Below, piece by piece: positions 1 to 9,547 of a stretch of DNA of 64,000 nucleotides. Under the pieces are notes generated by a model. It was not told the origin of the DNA. It saw only the letters and a program-made list of their open reading frames with translations, and did not search any database. The stretch covers positions 434,001-498,000 of the forward strand of contig CAWCJO010000003.1 of assembly GCA_963795935.1 (NCBI GenBank). Reading direction: 5' to 3'. Positions within the stretch are counted from its first letter, which is position 1. Each line of letters starts with the position of its first letter. Position numbers and translations under genes: made by a program. The DNA comes from JAICMB01 sp963795935. Lineage in GTDB: Bacteria > Acidobacteriota > Terriglobia > Bryobacterales > Bryobacteraceae.

Positions 1-60
1 CTGAATCGACTGAACCGCGCTTGTCAGGAAGCGGTCGATACCGACTTCCGAAACGGGCTG

Positions 61-480
61 CTAGGCGGTGGCCGGAAATGCTTGTAAAAACGGGTCCTTC
101 CTCAAATTCCTGCTCACAGCCGATTCTTCCGCCAGATCCCTTCGGAAGATATAGGCGTGAATACGGCATCCCACGTCACAACTGGGGTGCTGGCTTCCGG
201 GGGCATGGCTAACGGCGACATGCACGACTTCCACGTCGCATTGCAGACAGGGATAATACCCGTCGTTGGAGTGCAGACGGGGTAGCAGCAAGCAGGCAGT
301 CAATCTTTCGCCGGGCCGGAACGGCTCCGCGGAAATACAGCGGAAGCCGTTGCTGCTGATATTCTCCGTTTTGGCCCAAACGGGCTGCGCCTCCGGCTCG
401 CGCGCGCATAGCAGTACCGGCCAGCGCAGGTTCAGGCGGAGGTACGCACGCCGATCGGGTCCCTGATCGTTGCCATTCAT
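61..480 (-). CDS. PilZ-domain protein (c-di-GMP receptor candidate)
   Basis: A 139-residue soluble protein with both halves of the PilZ ligand motif: R11-x3-R15 in RRAYLRLNLRWPV and N40-x-S42-x2-G45 in ENISSNGF, followed by the small beta-barrel. PilZ domains bind cyclic di-GMP and commonly switch on polysaccharide production. It lacks any fused output domain, so it would act by binding a partner. It is transcribed leftwards, away from the EPS genes, and is separated from them by a long non-coding stretch. The ATG at 480 is preceded by a GGAA at a reasonable distance. Seen: the two motifs. Inferred: c-di-GMP binding and a regulatory link to the neighbouring EPS locus. Confidence 0.8.
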   Translation of the reverse strand: MNGNDQGPDRRAYLRLNLRWPVLLCAREPEAQPVWAKTENISSNGFRCISAEPFRPGERLTACLLLPRLHSNDGYYPCLQCDVEVVHVAVSHAPGSQHPSCDVGCRIHAYIFRRDLAEESAVSRNLRKDPFLQAFPATA

Positions 481-1368
481 TCAAATAAGTTCCTTCGGAT
501 TATCAAAAAAGGACGCATCGCGTCTTCCACAACTGAGCTGCCGTCTGATTTACTGCCACACTGCATTTTGCCGTCCAGCCAGCGAAAGCGGGCATTCCCG
601 GCTTTGCGCCGCGGGCGGAATAGCGAAAGCGGGTCCCACTCCAGGGTGGCTCTCAGGCCGGATTTTTTCGGCGGGGCGCGAAATCCCGCCAAGCGGGAGG
701 GGTGCCCGTAAGAGAGGTATAAACGAATCGGCGCTGAGAATCGGAGCGGCAACGGCTCCGCGCCGGACGGCAATGATGAAAAATCGGAAATGCGGCCACA
801 TGCGTGCTCTTGGGCGACCGGGAACGATGTCGGCCCGCTATGGGGTGGTATTGCGTGGATCGCTGGGCAATATGCGGGCGTATGGGGCTGGCCCTCGCCG
901 ATCCGGAGTACGCAACGGGGTCAACAAAAGGGACGGGGACGCGATTAAAGGCGATGATATTTACTTGCTTACCTGTCGAAAGTGACCTTTTTTGGGGTTC
1001 CCACCCATTATTAACGGAATTGTTGGCGACTTACTTGTAATCAAATGGCAATAGATATTTAATTTACGCCGCTCGGCAGGCCTTCGGTCAACACTACCAA
1101 CTCAAAGTGGGTGTAATAGAAATTACGGAACACGGGGCATTAACAAACGCTGTCGTTTAAATTCTGCGAAAATTAGTAGCCCAAACGTACTATTTAGGAA
1201 AGCGCCTCGATGCGTGTAGCGCGCGGGACAGATCCAGCTTTCACGGTGGGTTACTGCATCGAGGCGGCCCCCTTTTGAAATATCGCTTTGCGCCGCTCCC
1301 CGGCTTGCGTGTGCGGGGGCGCGCCGGAAAGCGATCCGGCCCGCTCGCGCCGGGATCCCCAAAACATT
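481..1368. other. Long intergenic region without a supported gene
   Basis: No reading frame here has protein-like composition or a recognisable domain; the frames present are short and low-complexity. The left half is GC-rich and holds a short CCCGC/GCGGG inverted repeat near 684-700. The right half (about 1020-1200) is clearly more AT-rich than the surroundings and is followed by a paired structure at 1204-1265. It lies between two genes that both run leftwards, so it should hold the PilZ promoter. Confidence 0.5.
1204..1265. other. Candidate structured element (nested inverted repeats)
   Basis: GCCTCGATGC at 1204-1213 is exactly complementary to GCATCGAGGC at 1256-1265, a 10-bp stem enclosing 42 nt. 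Inside it GTG-x-AGC can pair with GCT-xx-CAC, giving a second coaxial helix. There is no U-tract, so a simple intrinsic terminator is unlikely. It lies about 100 bp downstream of the stop codon of the leftward gene ending at 1369. A 3'-end structure or small RNA are both possible; no known family was recognised. Confidence 0.35.
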
Positions 1369-3707
1369 TTATTGGGAAATCGTTGCCGTCGCCGAGCCTA
1401 TGCGGTTTGTGAGCGTGACGGACTGGGGAATCACCGAGGCCGCACTGCCTTGTATCGAAAATGGCTGCGTAAAATTGAACTGGCTGCCGAACTGCGTGGA
1501 TGCGGCATTCTGGAACCAGGCCGTGAATAAATCCGCGACCGGGACCGTCACCGTCGCGTTTTCAAGCGTCTGGCCAGGGGCCGGGCTGAACGTAAAGGTC
1601 GCCTGGGTTACCTCCAGCGCGGTGGAATAGCCGATAATCTGAATCGAGAGGCCGCTCGAAGTGCGCGTATAGGTCGCGCTGCCGATGACCGGGGCGGCCG
1701 AGTTTACGCGCGCCGTTACAGCCGGAGCGGGCGTGGGCGTGACATCGATACCGCCTGCCAGGATTTGCAGCGAGACGGTGATCGTACCGGCCACGGTGCC
1801 CGTCTGAATGGCGAGCGGCACGGCGGAAACGGCGCCGGTTGCGCCTGCCGGCACGGTGAATGCCGCGGTTCTTCCGCCCGAAGCAAACTGAATCGTGGCA
1901 TCGCCGGCGCCGGTATCGGGGGCAAAACTCAGAATGGCTTGACCTGTGATATCGGCCGGGAAAGTCGAGCTCAGGGAAACCTGCAATGGTACTTGCTGGG
2001 CCGGGTTGACGGTGGCCGGCAGACCTGAAATTACGGCGGAGGGGGCGGACGGCAGCGTAACGTTCAGGTGAAAGAGATTGAGGACGTTCGCGAGCGTGCT
2101 GTCGACAACGCGAACGGTGAAGGGAAAGAGGCCCGCGGCCGTCGGGGCGCCGCTGATTACGCCCGTGGCGGCGTCAATCGCAAGGCCGGCGGGCAAGCCA
2201 TTGGCCGACCATGTATACGGGGGCACGCCGCCGCTGGCCGCCAAAGAAAACGTATAGGGCGCCCCAGCATTGCGTCGGGAACCTGCGCGGCGCTGGCGAT
2301 GCTGAGCGGGGCCGCATTGATCGTGAGGCTGAAGGTCTTGCTTTGCGCGACTCCATTGGCGTCGCGAGCTTGAACGGTGAAAGAATACGTCCCGGCGTTC
2401 GACGGCGTGCCGGTCAACGCGGCGGAGCCGGCGTTGAAATTCAACCCCGGCACGGAGCCGCTGACAAGAGACCAAGCGTAGGGAGGAGCGCCGCCGACGA
2501 CCGAAAAAGTCTGTGAATAGGGAGCTCCGACGGCGCCGGCCGGAAGAGGGGATCCCGTCGTGATGGTGAGACTCGGTGGGTTGATGATGACCGAAAACGA
2601 CTGCGAGGCTTTGCTGCCGGCCGCGTCCGCGACTTGTATGGTGAACGTGAACGCGCCCGGCGTTTGCGGCGTGCCCTGGAGCGTTCCCGAGCTGGGGTCG
2701 AGAGCGAGTCCTCCGGCGCTGCCGGAAAGAATCGTCCAGGCGTAGGGAGGAAGGCCGCCCGAAGCCGAGAACTTCTGCGAATAGGGAGTCCCCACATTGC
2801 CGGTGAAGAGCGGCGGAACCGTGGTGATGGCAATCGGCGGCGCGTTGATCGTGAGGGCGAAGGTTCGGGTGGCGCTGCCTTGCGCGGCATCGGCGACTTG
2901 CACCGTGAAATTGAAAGCGCCGGCGGAGGTGGGTGTTCCACTGATTATGCCGCTGGCGGGATCGATGGCGAGGCCGGGCGGCAGGGAGGAGGCGCTCCAT
3001 TGATAGGGCGGCGTGCCGCCGCTCGCAACCATTGTCTGGGCATAACTCTGACCCGCGAGGGCGGCCGGCAGCGGGCTGGAATTGGTAATGGACAGCACGG
3101 GCTGGGCGACGGTAATCGAGAACGTTTGCGACGCGGAAGACTGGCCGGAGTCGACGACCTGCGCCGTGAAGCTGAAGATGCCGGCCGAGGTTGGGATTCC
3201 GGTGACGGCGCCGCTCGAGCTGAGCGCTAATCCGGGGGGAAGCGAGCTGGCGGCGAACCAGGAATACGGCGGGATTCCACCGCTAGCTGCCAACGAAAAG
3301 GAATAAGGCGCTCCGACAGCGGCAGCCGGAAGCGCCGAGGCCGTGGTGATCGTGAGGGGCGATACGGACGAGATCACCGTAAAGGTGGCGGCGTTCGATT
3401 GCGCGGCGGCGGAATTTACGACCGTGATGACGTCGATGCTGGGAACCGCCAGCAGATTGGAGGAGACGGTTGCAATCAGTTCATTGGGTCCGAAATACGC
3501 GGTAGGAAGCGAAACCCCATTCCAAGCGACGGTGGAGGAAGACTGAAAATTTGTGCCCAAGACGGTCAACGCCAAAGTTGGGCTGCCCGCGGCGGCGGAG
3601 TTGGGGCTGATGCCGGCAATGGTGGGCGTGGTGGTTTGCGCATCCAACGCCGCGCTGAATAGGGCCGTGAGAGCGGCTGCCGTAAGCGTGCGGTAACGTC
3701 TACTCAT
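1369..3707 (-). CDS. Exported multi-Ig (IPT/TIG + He_PIG) repeat protein, one frameshift
   Basis: An exported protein of about 780 residues. It begins MSRRYRTLTAAALTALFSAALDAQ, a signal peptide, then an IPT/TIG-like domain (about 25-115) and six He_PIG-type Ig repeats with the recurring SGGxPPYxW and SLPPGLxxxxxSGxxxGxP signatures, then a C-terminal beta region without a recognised family. The frame changes near 2260-2266, inside a CCCC run: ...DAMLG continues as APYTFSLAASGG in the next frame. One base restores a continuous protein, so this is probably a sequence error. The start overlaps the previous gene by 8 nt (ATGAGTAG), so it is translationally coupled as the last gene of a three-gene leftward operon. 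Likely a surface or matrix adhesion protein; the exact role is unknown. Confidence 0.75.
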
Positions 3708-4716
3708 GAGCGCTCTGGCGGGGCATTGCGGAGCGGCGGTCTTGCGGGATAAACCAGACGCGCATGTTCAAGGCGCTCGAAACATCCAGCAGAAAGATTG
3801 GACCCTGTGACGCCTCGGTGAGGCGGAAGAGGTCCCCGGAGCCGAAGGGATACAATCCCCGGGGGCTGCAGGCGCAGGATATTTCCGTCCACGTTCCGGA
3901 ATCGAGATCGAACGCGGCAACGCCAGCGGCGCCGCTGGCGTAAATGCGCTTGCCGTCGGCGGACAACTGGACGCCGTTGATGGAGAAAAAGGATGGACCC
4001 GGGATGTGGCGGACTTGCATTTGTGCGCCGACATCTTGCAGCAGCACCACATCGCCGTTCCCGGTTGCCGCCACGGCGTCGCGGCTATTCGGGCGGAAGG
4101 CAAAAGCCACAGTCCCGCCGGGCAGGAGCAGCATTGCCGCGCCGTCGTCGGAGGGCACGAGCCAGAGAGCCAAGCCATCGCCGGCGGAGGTGGAGAGGAG
4201 CGCTTCGGAGCCGTCGTCGGCGACGGCGAGACCGGCGGCCGGATTCGAAAGCGCCGGGGGCGCCAGGGAGACGGCGACGGGAGCTGCCGGCAGACCGGTA
4301 ATGACTTGAAGTTGTCCCGTAGCTTGCTTATCCGTAGCTTGCTTGTAAACTACCGCCGCGCTACCTGTGGGACTGAGAACCATAAGGTCCGGAGCGGCCA
4401 TGGCGTTCGGAAGCGGCGCCGGTGGCACATTGGAGTTGGGAAGCGGCGCGAGCCGGACCGCGTGGTCCCGGGCCGATACGGTCAACGCGAAGCCCAGGCG
4501 AGGAGCGGCCACGGCGTTGGTAATGGGATAGCCGAAGTCGAGCGGATCGCCGAGCGTGGCGGCTCCGGGAATACCCCATACCGTTTGCAGCGTAGCGGAC
4601 CTGCTCTCAAGCACAAAACCCAGCACCGGGGGCGCAATGGCGCCCGGGGTAACTTGCGCGGGCGCAAAGTGCGGCCACAAGAAAGCCGCTGACAGCAAGA
4701 AGGAGAGGCGCGACAT
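3700..4716 (-). CDS. Exported beta-propeller-like protein
   Basis: About 338 residues from the ATG at 4716, which gives a good signal peptide (MSRLSFLLSAAFLWPHFAPAQ); the frame remains open further upstream but that part is Pro/Arg-rich and implausible. The mature part consists of repeated short beta blades such as LVLSPTGSAAVVY, LAVADDGSEALLS and VQLSADGKRIYASG, typical of WD40/YVTN-like propellers. No catalytic motif is seen. It starts 1 nt after the stop of the upstream gene and its stop overlaps the downstream gene by 8 nt, so the three leftward genes form an operon. Predicted periplasmic or surface-exposed; function unknown. Confidence 0.7.
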   Translation of the reverse strand: MSRLSFLLSAAFLWPHFAPAQVTPGAIAPPVLGFVLESRSATLQTVWGIPGAATLGDPLDFGYPITNAVAAPRLGFALTVSARDHAVRLAPLPNSNVPPAPLPNAMAAPDLMVLSPTGSAAVVYKQATDKQATGQLQVITGLPAAPVAVSLAPPALSNPAAGLAVADDGSEALLSTSAGDGLALWLVPSDDGAAMLLLPGGTVAFAFRPNSRDAVAATGNGDVVLLQDVGAQMQVRHIPGPSFFSINGVQLSADGKRIYASGAAGVAAFDLDSGTWTEISCACSPRGLYPFGSGDLFRLTEASQGPIFLLDVSSALNMRVWFIPQDRRSAMPRQSAHE

Positions 4717-4717
4717 G

Positions 4718-5392
4718 TTAATGGGGCGGACCGACCGTTCCGGATCCGGGAGTGATGACAATGGCCGGGGTTGACGCGGCGCCGCCGGCCGGGGACGAGC
4801 TCCCGCCGTGAAATGCAGCGGCAGCGCCGCCGCCGGCCGCGGCTGCCACGACAGCGACAACGATCCAGATTTTTTTATTGGAGCCCTTCGCCGTCTTGCC
4901 GGGGACGGACATATCGAACTGCGTAATATCGGTTCGCGCGGTTTGGCCGCGATAAGAAGCGTTGATGTGAATCTGCAGCTTGCCGGCGACCCAATTGACC
5001 TTCAGTCCGTGCGCGGCGGCAATGCCCCGATCGTCGGTGACGACGGTGAGGGTCTTCGATCCATTCGAGAATTCGCCGCTTGGTCCTTCAGTTGGAAGCG
5101 TAAAGACGACGGCGGCTCCCGGGATGGGCTTCTGGTTCTCGTCCTCAATTCTGACGCTGGGATCATGGACGGCGCGCTGGCCGACGTTGTTGATGGCGCC
5201 TTCCCCATCCACAACCCCGATGTTCAATATCGCGGGAGGATTTTGCGCCCAAGCGGAGAGAAGCAGGCATGCAAGTAGCGCCAAACCGCTTGCTGACGCG
5301 CGCGGCACAGAAACGCGGGCGCGTTTCCAAGTATTTACCGAGGCGCGGCCGTCGGGGAGTGTCATAGTGTCGGGTTCATAGCTGTTCAGCAA
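4718..5392 (-). CDS. Exported Ig-like (Big_1-type) membrane-anchored protein
   Basis: A 224-residue protein; a second ATG at codon 10 is an equally good start. It has a hydrophobic signal (ASGLALLACLLLSAWAQ), a single bacterial Ig-like domain of the invasin/Big_1 kind (about 50-165, with VVDGEGAINNVGQRAVHDPSVRIEDENQ...), then a Lys-flanked transmembrane segment (KKIWIVVAVVAAAAGG) and a Ser/Gly/Pro-rich tail. Similar small proteins are common in acidobacterial genomes. First gene of the leftward three-gene operon, with a perfect -10 hexamer about 55 bp upstream. Role unknown; an envelope-anchored beta-sandwich is the safe description. Confidence 0.7.
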   Translation of the reverse strand: MLNSYEPDTMTLPDGRASVNTWKRARVSVPRASASGLALLACLLLSAWAQNPPAILNIGVVDGEGAINNVGQRAVHDPSVRIEDENQKPIPGAAVVFTLPTEGPSGEFSNGSKTLTVVTDDRGIAAAHGLKVNWVAGKLQIHINASYRGQTARTDITQFDMSVPGKTAKGSNKKIWIVVAVVAAAAGGGAAAAFHGGSSSPAGGAASTPAIVITPGSGTVGPPH

Positions 5393-5446
5393 TTTTTTGG
5401 CCGCGTGGAGCGGGGAACGGGGCTCCAGAGTTGGACCGCCACGGTC

Positions 5447-5475
5447 ATTATAATAGGTAGCGCCGATGTTCCGAA
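5447..5475 (-). promoter_or_regulatory. Probable sigma-70-type promoter for the leftward Ig/propeller operon
   Basis: Read on the minus strand there is a perfect TATAAT (5452-5447) 17 nt after TTCGGA (5475-5470), a weak -35. The site is about 55 bp before the ATG at 5392. The same AT-rich patch lies in the short divergent spacer shared with the Wza-like gene. Confidence 0.5.
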
Positions 5476-5526
5476 GCTTTGAGAACTGTTCCCAATCTTT
5501 CTCAGAGTCGTGGCGGCCGGCTCGTG

Positions 5527-5543
5527 TTGGTCTCGAACGTGCT
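5527..5543 (+). promoter_or_regulatory. Weak sigma-54-like site before the export gene
   Basis: TTGG at 5527-5530 is followed after 10 nt by GC at 5541-5542 (GTGCT), the GG-N10-GC spacing of RpoN promoters. The -24 box matches well, the -12 box only partly. The start codon is 24 nt after the GC, which leaves a very short leader. Taken alone it could be chance in a GC-rich genome. Confidence 0.3.
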
Positions 5544-5566
5544 GTGGTCAGCTATTCTAAAGCAGA

Positions 5567-6484
5567 ATGCGACGCATCTTCCCAGCGGCTTTGATCGTGT
5601 GCATCGGCGCTTTTATACTGCCCATGTATGGGGGGCAGGAGGGAGCTCCGCCGAAGGAACTGCTCGAATACGTCCGGGATGCAAGCACGCTGGGACTAAA
5701 GGAGGCGCAAATTCGGCAGAACGCCGTTCAGGCGGGCTGGCCGCTGGCGGCCGTGAATCAGGCTTTGACGGTTGCGCAGCATGAAAAAGCCCCGGACACG
5801 GGCGCAACCGGCGGCCCCGCGTCGAGCGGCGCCGGAACGAATCACCCGGCGGCAGCGGTTCCGGCGCAGGGCGCGCCCCCGGCGAACGCGCCGGTCGCGG
5901 GCAGCGCAAGGCCGGCCGACAGCCGTTCGGGCGTTACTCCGAAGACGGGGGCCGCGGCGCCTGAAATACCGGAATCAAAATCGCGCGGAGTGCCCGAAGA
6001 CTACGTGATCGGCGCGGGCGACGTGCTGCAAATTTCGGTTTGGAAGGAGCCCGATGCCTCGGTGCCGAATGTGGTGGTACGTCCGGATGGAAAGATCTCG
6101 ATTCCGATTCTGAAGGAAGTCGACGTGGTGGGCCTGACGCCGACGCAACTGGAAAAAGTCATTACGGAGCGGCTCTCGCGATTTATTCCCGCCGCCGATG
6201 TGACCGTGGTGGTGACGGCCATCAACAGTAAAAAGATTTACGTGTTGGGAGCCGTGAAAAAAGAGGGACCGATCCCGTACACCTATCGCATGACGATCAT
6301 GCAGGCGCTGAGCGAGGCCGGCGGGCTGAGCGATTACGCGAAGCGGAAGAAGATTTATGTTCTACGCATGGAGAACGGGAAAGAGTACCGGCTGCCCTTC
6401 GACTACAACGCAGCGTTAAAGGGTGAACACATGGAGTTGAACATTCCTTTGATGCCTGGCGATACGCTCGTCGTGCCGCAGTGA
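5567..6484 (+). CDS. Polysaccharide export protein (Wza family, XrtA-type)
   Basis: A 305-residue outer-membrane polysaccharide export protein. A signal peptide (MRRIFPAALIVCIGAFILP) is followed by a small helical motif (about 31-70, ELLEYVRDASTLGLKEAQIR), a long Ala/Pro-rich linker, the Poly_export domain (about 143-223, starting DYVIGAGDVLQISVWKEP) and one SLBB domain (about 226-300). The family forms the outer-membrane exit channel working with the Wzz/kinase pair encoded at 20.9 and 26.5 kb. There is no clear lipobox cysteine, unlike classical Wza. Its TGA overlaps the GTG of the next gene (GTGA), so the NHL protein is translationally coupled. It corresponds to the export protein usual in XrtA loci (TIGR03027-like). 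Confidence 0.9.
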   Translation: MRRIFPAALIVCIGAFILPMYGGQEGAPPKELLEYVRDASTLGLKEAQIRQNAVQAGWPLAAVNQALTVAQHEKAPDTGATGGPASSGAGTNHPAAAVPAQGAPPANAPVAGSARPADSRSGVTPKTGAAAPEIPESKSRGVPEDYVIGAGDVLQISVWKEPDASVPNVVVRPDGKISIPILKEVDVVGLTPTQLEKVITERLSRFIPAADVTVVVTAINSKKIYVLGAVKKEGPIPYTYRMTIMQALSEAGGLSDYAKRKKIYVLRMENGKEYRLPFDYNAALKGEHMELNIPLMPGDTLVVPQ

Positions 6485-9400
6485 AGCCTACGGTGTTTAG
6501 ACGGTTTAAACTGCCGCTGGCATGCGCCGCGGCGTTGTTCAGCGCGGGAACGGCGGGGGCGCAATTAGCGGCGTCGGCATACCGCGCCCTCGGTCAACCG
6601 GACCTGCAGCATAACGGTCTCAATTTCGTTCAGGGCATCGAGACATATGCGCCGTCGGGCGTGACGCTGGATTCCAGGGCCGGGCAGTTGCATTTATACA
6701 TCGCCGATACGCGCAACTCGCGCGTCCTTGCGTGGCAGGACGTCCATGCGTATCAGAACGGCGACGCCCCCACGCTGGTATTGGGGCAACCGAACCCGCA
6801 ATCTTCGACTCCGCTGGGCATCGGCGCGAAGGGACTGAACGCGCCGCTGGGGCTGGCGGTCGATCCCATTACAGGGAATCTCTTTGTCGCGGATTACGGG
6901 GACAATCGCGTGGTCCGGTTTCCATCTCCGTTTGCGAATCCGACGCGCATCGAGCCGGATGCGGTATACGGGCAACCGGGATTTACGGCTTTTACGGCGT
7001 TGCCGGCGGCCAATAACACGCTGAACAAGCCTCGCTCGGTGGCGCTCGACAGCGCGGGGAATCTGTGGGTGGCGGATACCGGCAACAACCGGGTGTTGCG
7101 GTTCGGCGCGGGCACACTCGGCAGCACGACGCCGCCGAACGCGGACACGGTGATCGGGCAAAAAGATTTTACCAGCAGCGGCGCGAATCAGAGCGGCAGC
7201 GGGGTGTCGGCGTCGGGATTTTATACGCCGTGGGGATTGGCGTTCGATGCGCAAAACGATCTTTATGTGGCGGACTCGAACAATACGCGCGTATTGAAGT
7301 TCGCGGCGCCGCTGGGCCCTACGTTCCAGAATCCCGCGGCGAGCGGGGTGTGGGGGGAAGCCGATTTCAAGACGGGCGGCGTGCCCGCCGCAAGCTTCCA
7401 GTTCCACGCTCGCGAGCCCCGCGGGAATCGCGGTGGACGCCAACGATCTTTATGTCGCGGATGCGGCCGATAACCGCGTGATGGTGTTTCCCCTCGGCGG
7501 GGGAGTTGCGACGAACGTCATCGGACAGCCCGACTTTTCCACGACCAGCGCAAACTCCAGTTCGTTCCCGTTCGCATCGCAAAATACGCTGGCGGCGCCG
7601 AGCGACGTGAAAGTCGATGCGAACGGAAACCTCTATGTGGCCGATACGGGGAACAACCGCGCGCTCCTATTTCCGGCGGGATCGAAATCGGCGACGCAGG
7701 TATGGGGCCAGACGGATTTTGTCTCGAACGGTCCCAATCAGATCAAGCCGGGCAGCATCGACAGCCCCTTCAAAATGGCCATCGACTATTCGGCGTCTCC
7801 GTTTGCGCTGTATGTGTCGGACAGCAACAATAATCGCGTTTTGATCTGGAAGGATTCGGCGCGCTTCCGGACCGGCGATCCGGCCGATCTGGCGATCGGA
7901 CAACCGAATCTGCGGACGGCCGTCGCGAACGTGGATACGAACGGCTCGCAAACGCCTTCGCAGACCTCGCTTTCGAGTCCGGCCGGGATTGCCGTGAACC
8001 CGGCCGACGGCACTCTATATGTGGCGGACGCGGGGAATAATCGCGTTTTGCGGTTTCCGCGGCCGGTGGCTCAGCAGGGGCGAATCACACCCGATGCGGT
8101 ATTGGGGCAAGTGGATTTCGCAAGCTCCACCTCGGCTTCCGTGACGGCGTCGTCGATGCGCGCGCCGACGGGGTTGAGTATCGGGCCGAATGGAGACCTT
8201 TTCGTATCCGATACGGGCAACAATCGCGTGTTGGAGTTCGCCTCGGGCGCGGGGACCGGAACGTCCGCGATGCGGGTCTATGGGCAGCCGAACGCCGTTT
8301 CGTCGGCGGCTCCGAGCCAGGCGTCGGCGCAAACATTGGCGGCGCCGCAAGGCGTGTACGTGGATCAATCGTCGAACCTGTACGTCGCCGACACGGGGGC
8401 CAATCGGGTCCTGATCTTCCCCGATACGCAAGCGGCGCCGGCGGCCGGCATGACGGCGGCATTCGTGATCGGGCAAGGCAGCTTCAGCAATTCGGGCAGC
8501 TCGACGGGAACGGCGTTTAAGGTCCCCACCGACGTGGACGTGGACAGCAGCGGGAACATCTATGTCGCCGATTATGGCGATAATCGCGTGCTGGTGTTCC
8601 CATCGCTGGTATTTCTGCCGATTACAGGCGCGGCCGCGTCGTCTGTCGTGGGACAGCAGAGCGTCGGCGGGACGGCGGCGAATTGGGATTCGACCAACGG
8701 TTCGGCTACGGCGGAAGGCTTGTACGGCCCGCTGGGAATCTATCTCGACCGGCAGGATACGCTGTACGTCGGCGACAGCGGCAATAGCCGGGTGGTGCAG
8801 TTTCTAAAATCGGCGGCGGTGGTGAATGCGGCGACGTACCAGGCCAGCGTGCCTGTGGGGCAGGGCGCTCTCGCTTCGCTCTTCGGCGTTGGGCTGGCGG
8901 CGAATACCGATAGCGCGGCAAATACGCCGTTGCCTTCGACGCTGGTCAACCGGCAGATTATCGTGAACGACAATACTATCGCGCCTTTGTATTATGTGGG
9001 GCCTTCGCAAGCGAATTTTCAGGTCCCATCGAACGCCCCGCTGGGCGCCACGCGCGTTGCCGTGCGCACGGCCGACACGGCGGAGCTCATCGCGGGCGGG
9101 CCGCTGGAAGTCGCCGCGGTTTCGCCGGGGCTGTACGCGACCGCTCAGAATGGAACGGGCCAGGCAGCGGCGAATAATCAGGACAAGAGCCTGAACAGCG
9201 CTTCGAATCCGGCCCTGAGAGGCTCGGTGATCAGTCTATACGGAACAGGGCAGGGACAGGTCAGCCCCCCGGTGCCGGACGGATTCGCCGCGCCGTCCTC
9301 GCCTCCATCGAGCACTGTCACGGTGCCTACGTCCGACGCCGCGACCTGCGTGAATTCGCAGCCGTCGATGTGCGTGGCCTTCGGGAACTTGTTCGGAACG

Positions 9401-9547
9401 GTGCAGTTTTCGGGTCTGGCGCCGGGTTATGTGGGACTGTGGCAGATTAACGTGGTTGTTCCTCCGACGCTGACTCCGGGAACGGTGAACGTGCGGATTC
9501 TGATCAACGGCACGCCCAGTAATGTGGTCAGCATTGCCGTTCGTTGA
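6481..9547 (+). CDS. NHL-repeat propeller with Solibacter-type C-terminal domain, one frameshift
   Basis: A protein of about 1020 residues starting at a GTG that overlaps the export gene. After a signal peptide it has about ten NHL blades carrying the repeated signature LYVADxxNNRVLxF and the linker xxGQPxFxS, forming one or two propellers. The final 220 residues (from about VVNAATYQASVPVGQGALASLF to VRILINGTPSNVVSIAVR) match the Solibacter C-terminal domain TIGR03437, a strong taxonomic marker. The frame changes around 7395-7402: ...ASFQ switches to SSTLASPAGIAVDANDLYVAD, so one base restores the gene. Its 3' end overlaps the convergent VanZ-like gene by 20 nt. Likely a secreted carbohydrate- or surface-binding protein co-produced with the EPS exporter. 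Confidence 0.82.

Noticed and set aside
560..690. Cyclic-di-GMP riboswitch near the PilZ gene (GCGAAAGC and CGCAAAGCC-like words)
   Set aside because: The GNRA-like words are present, but the paired helices and the conserved order of the GEMM-I fold could not be built on either strand.
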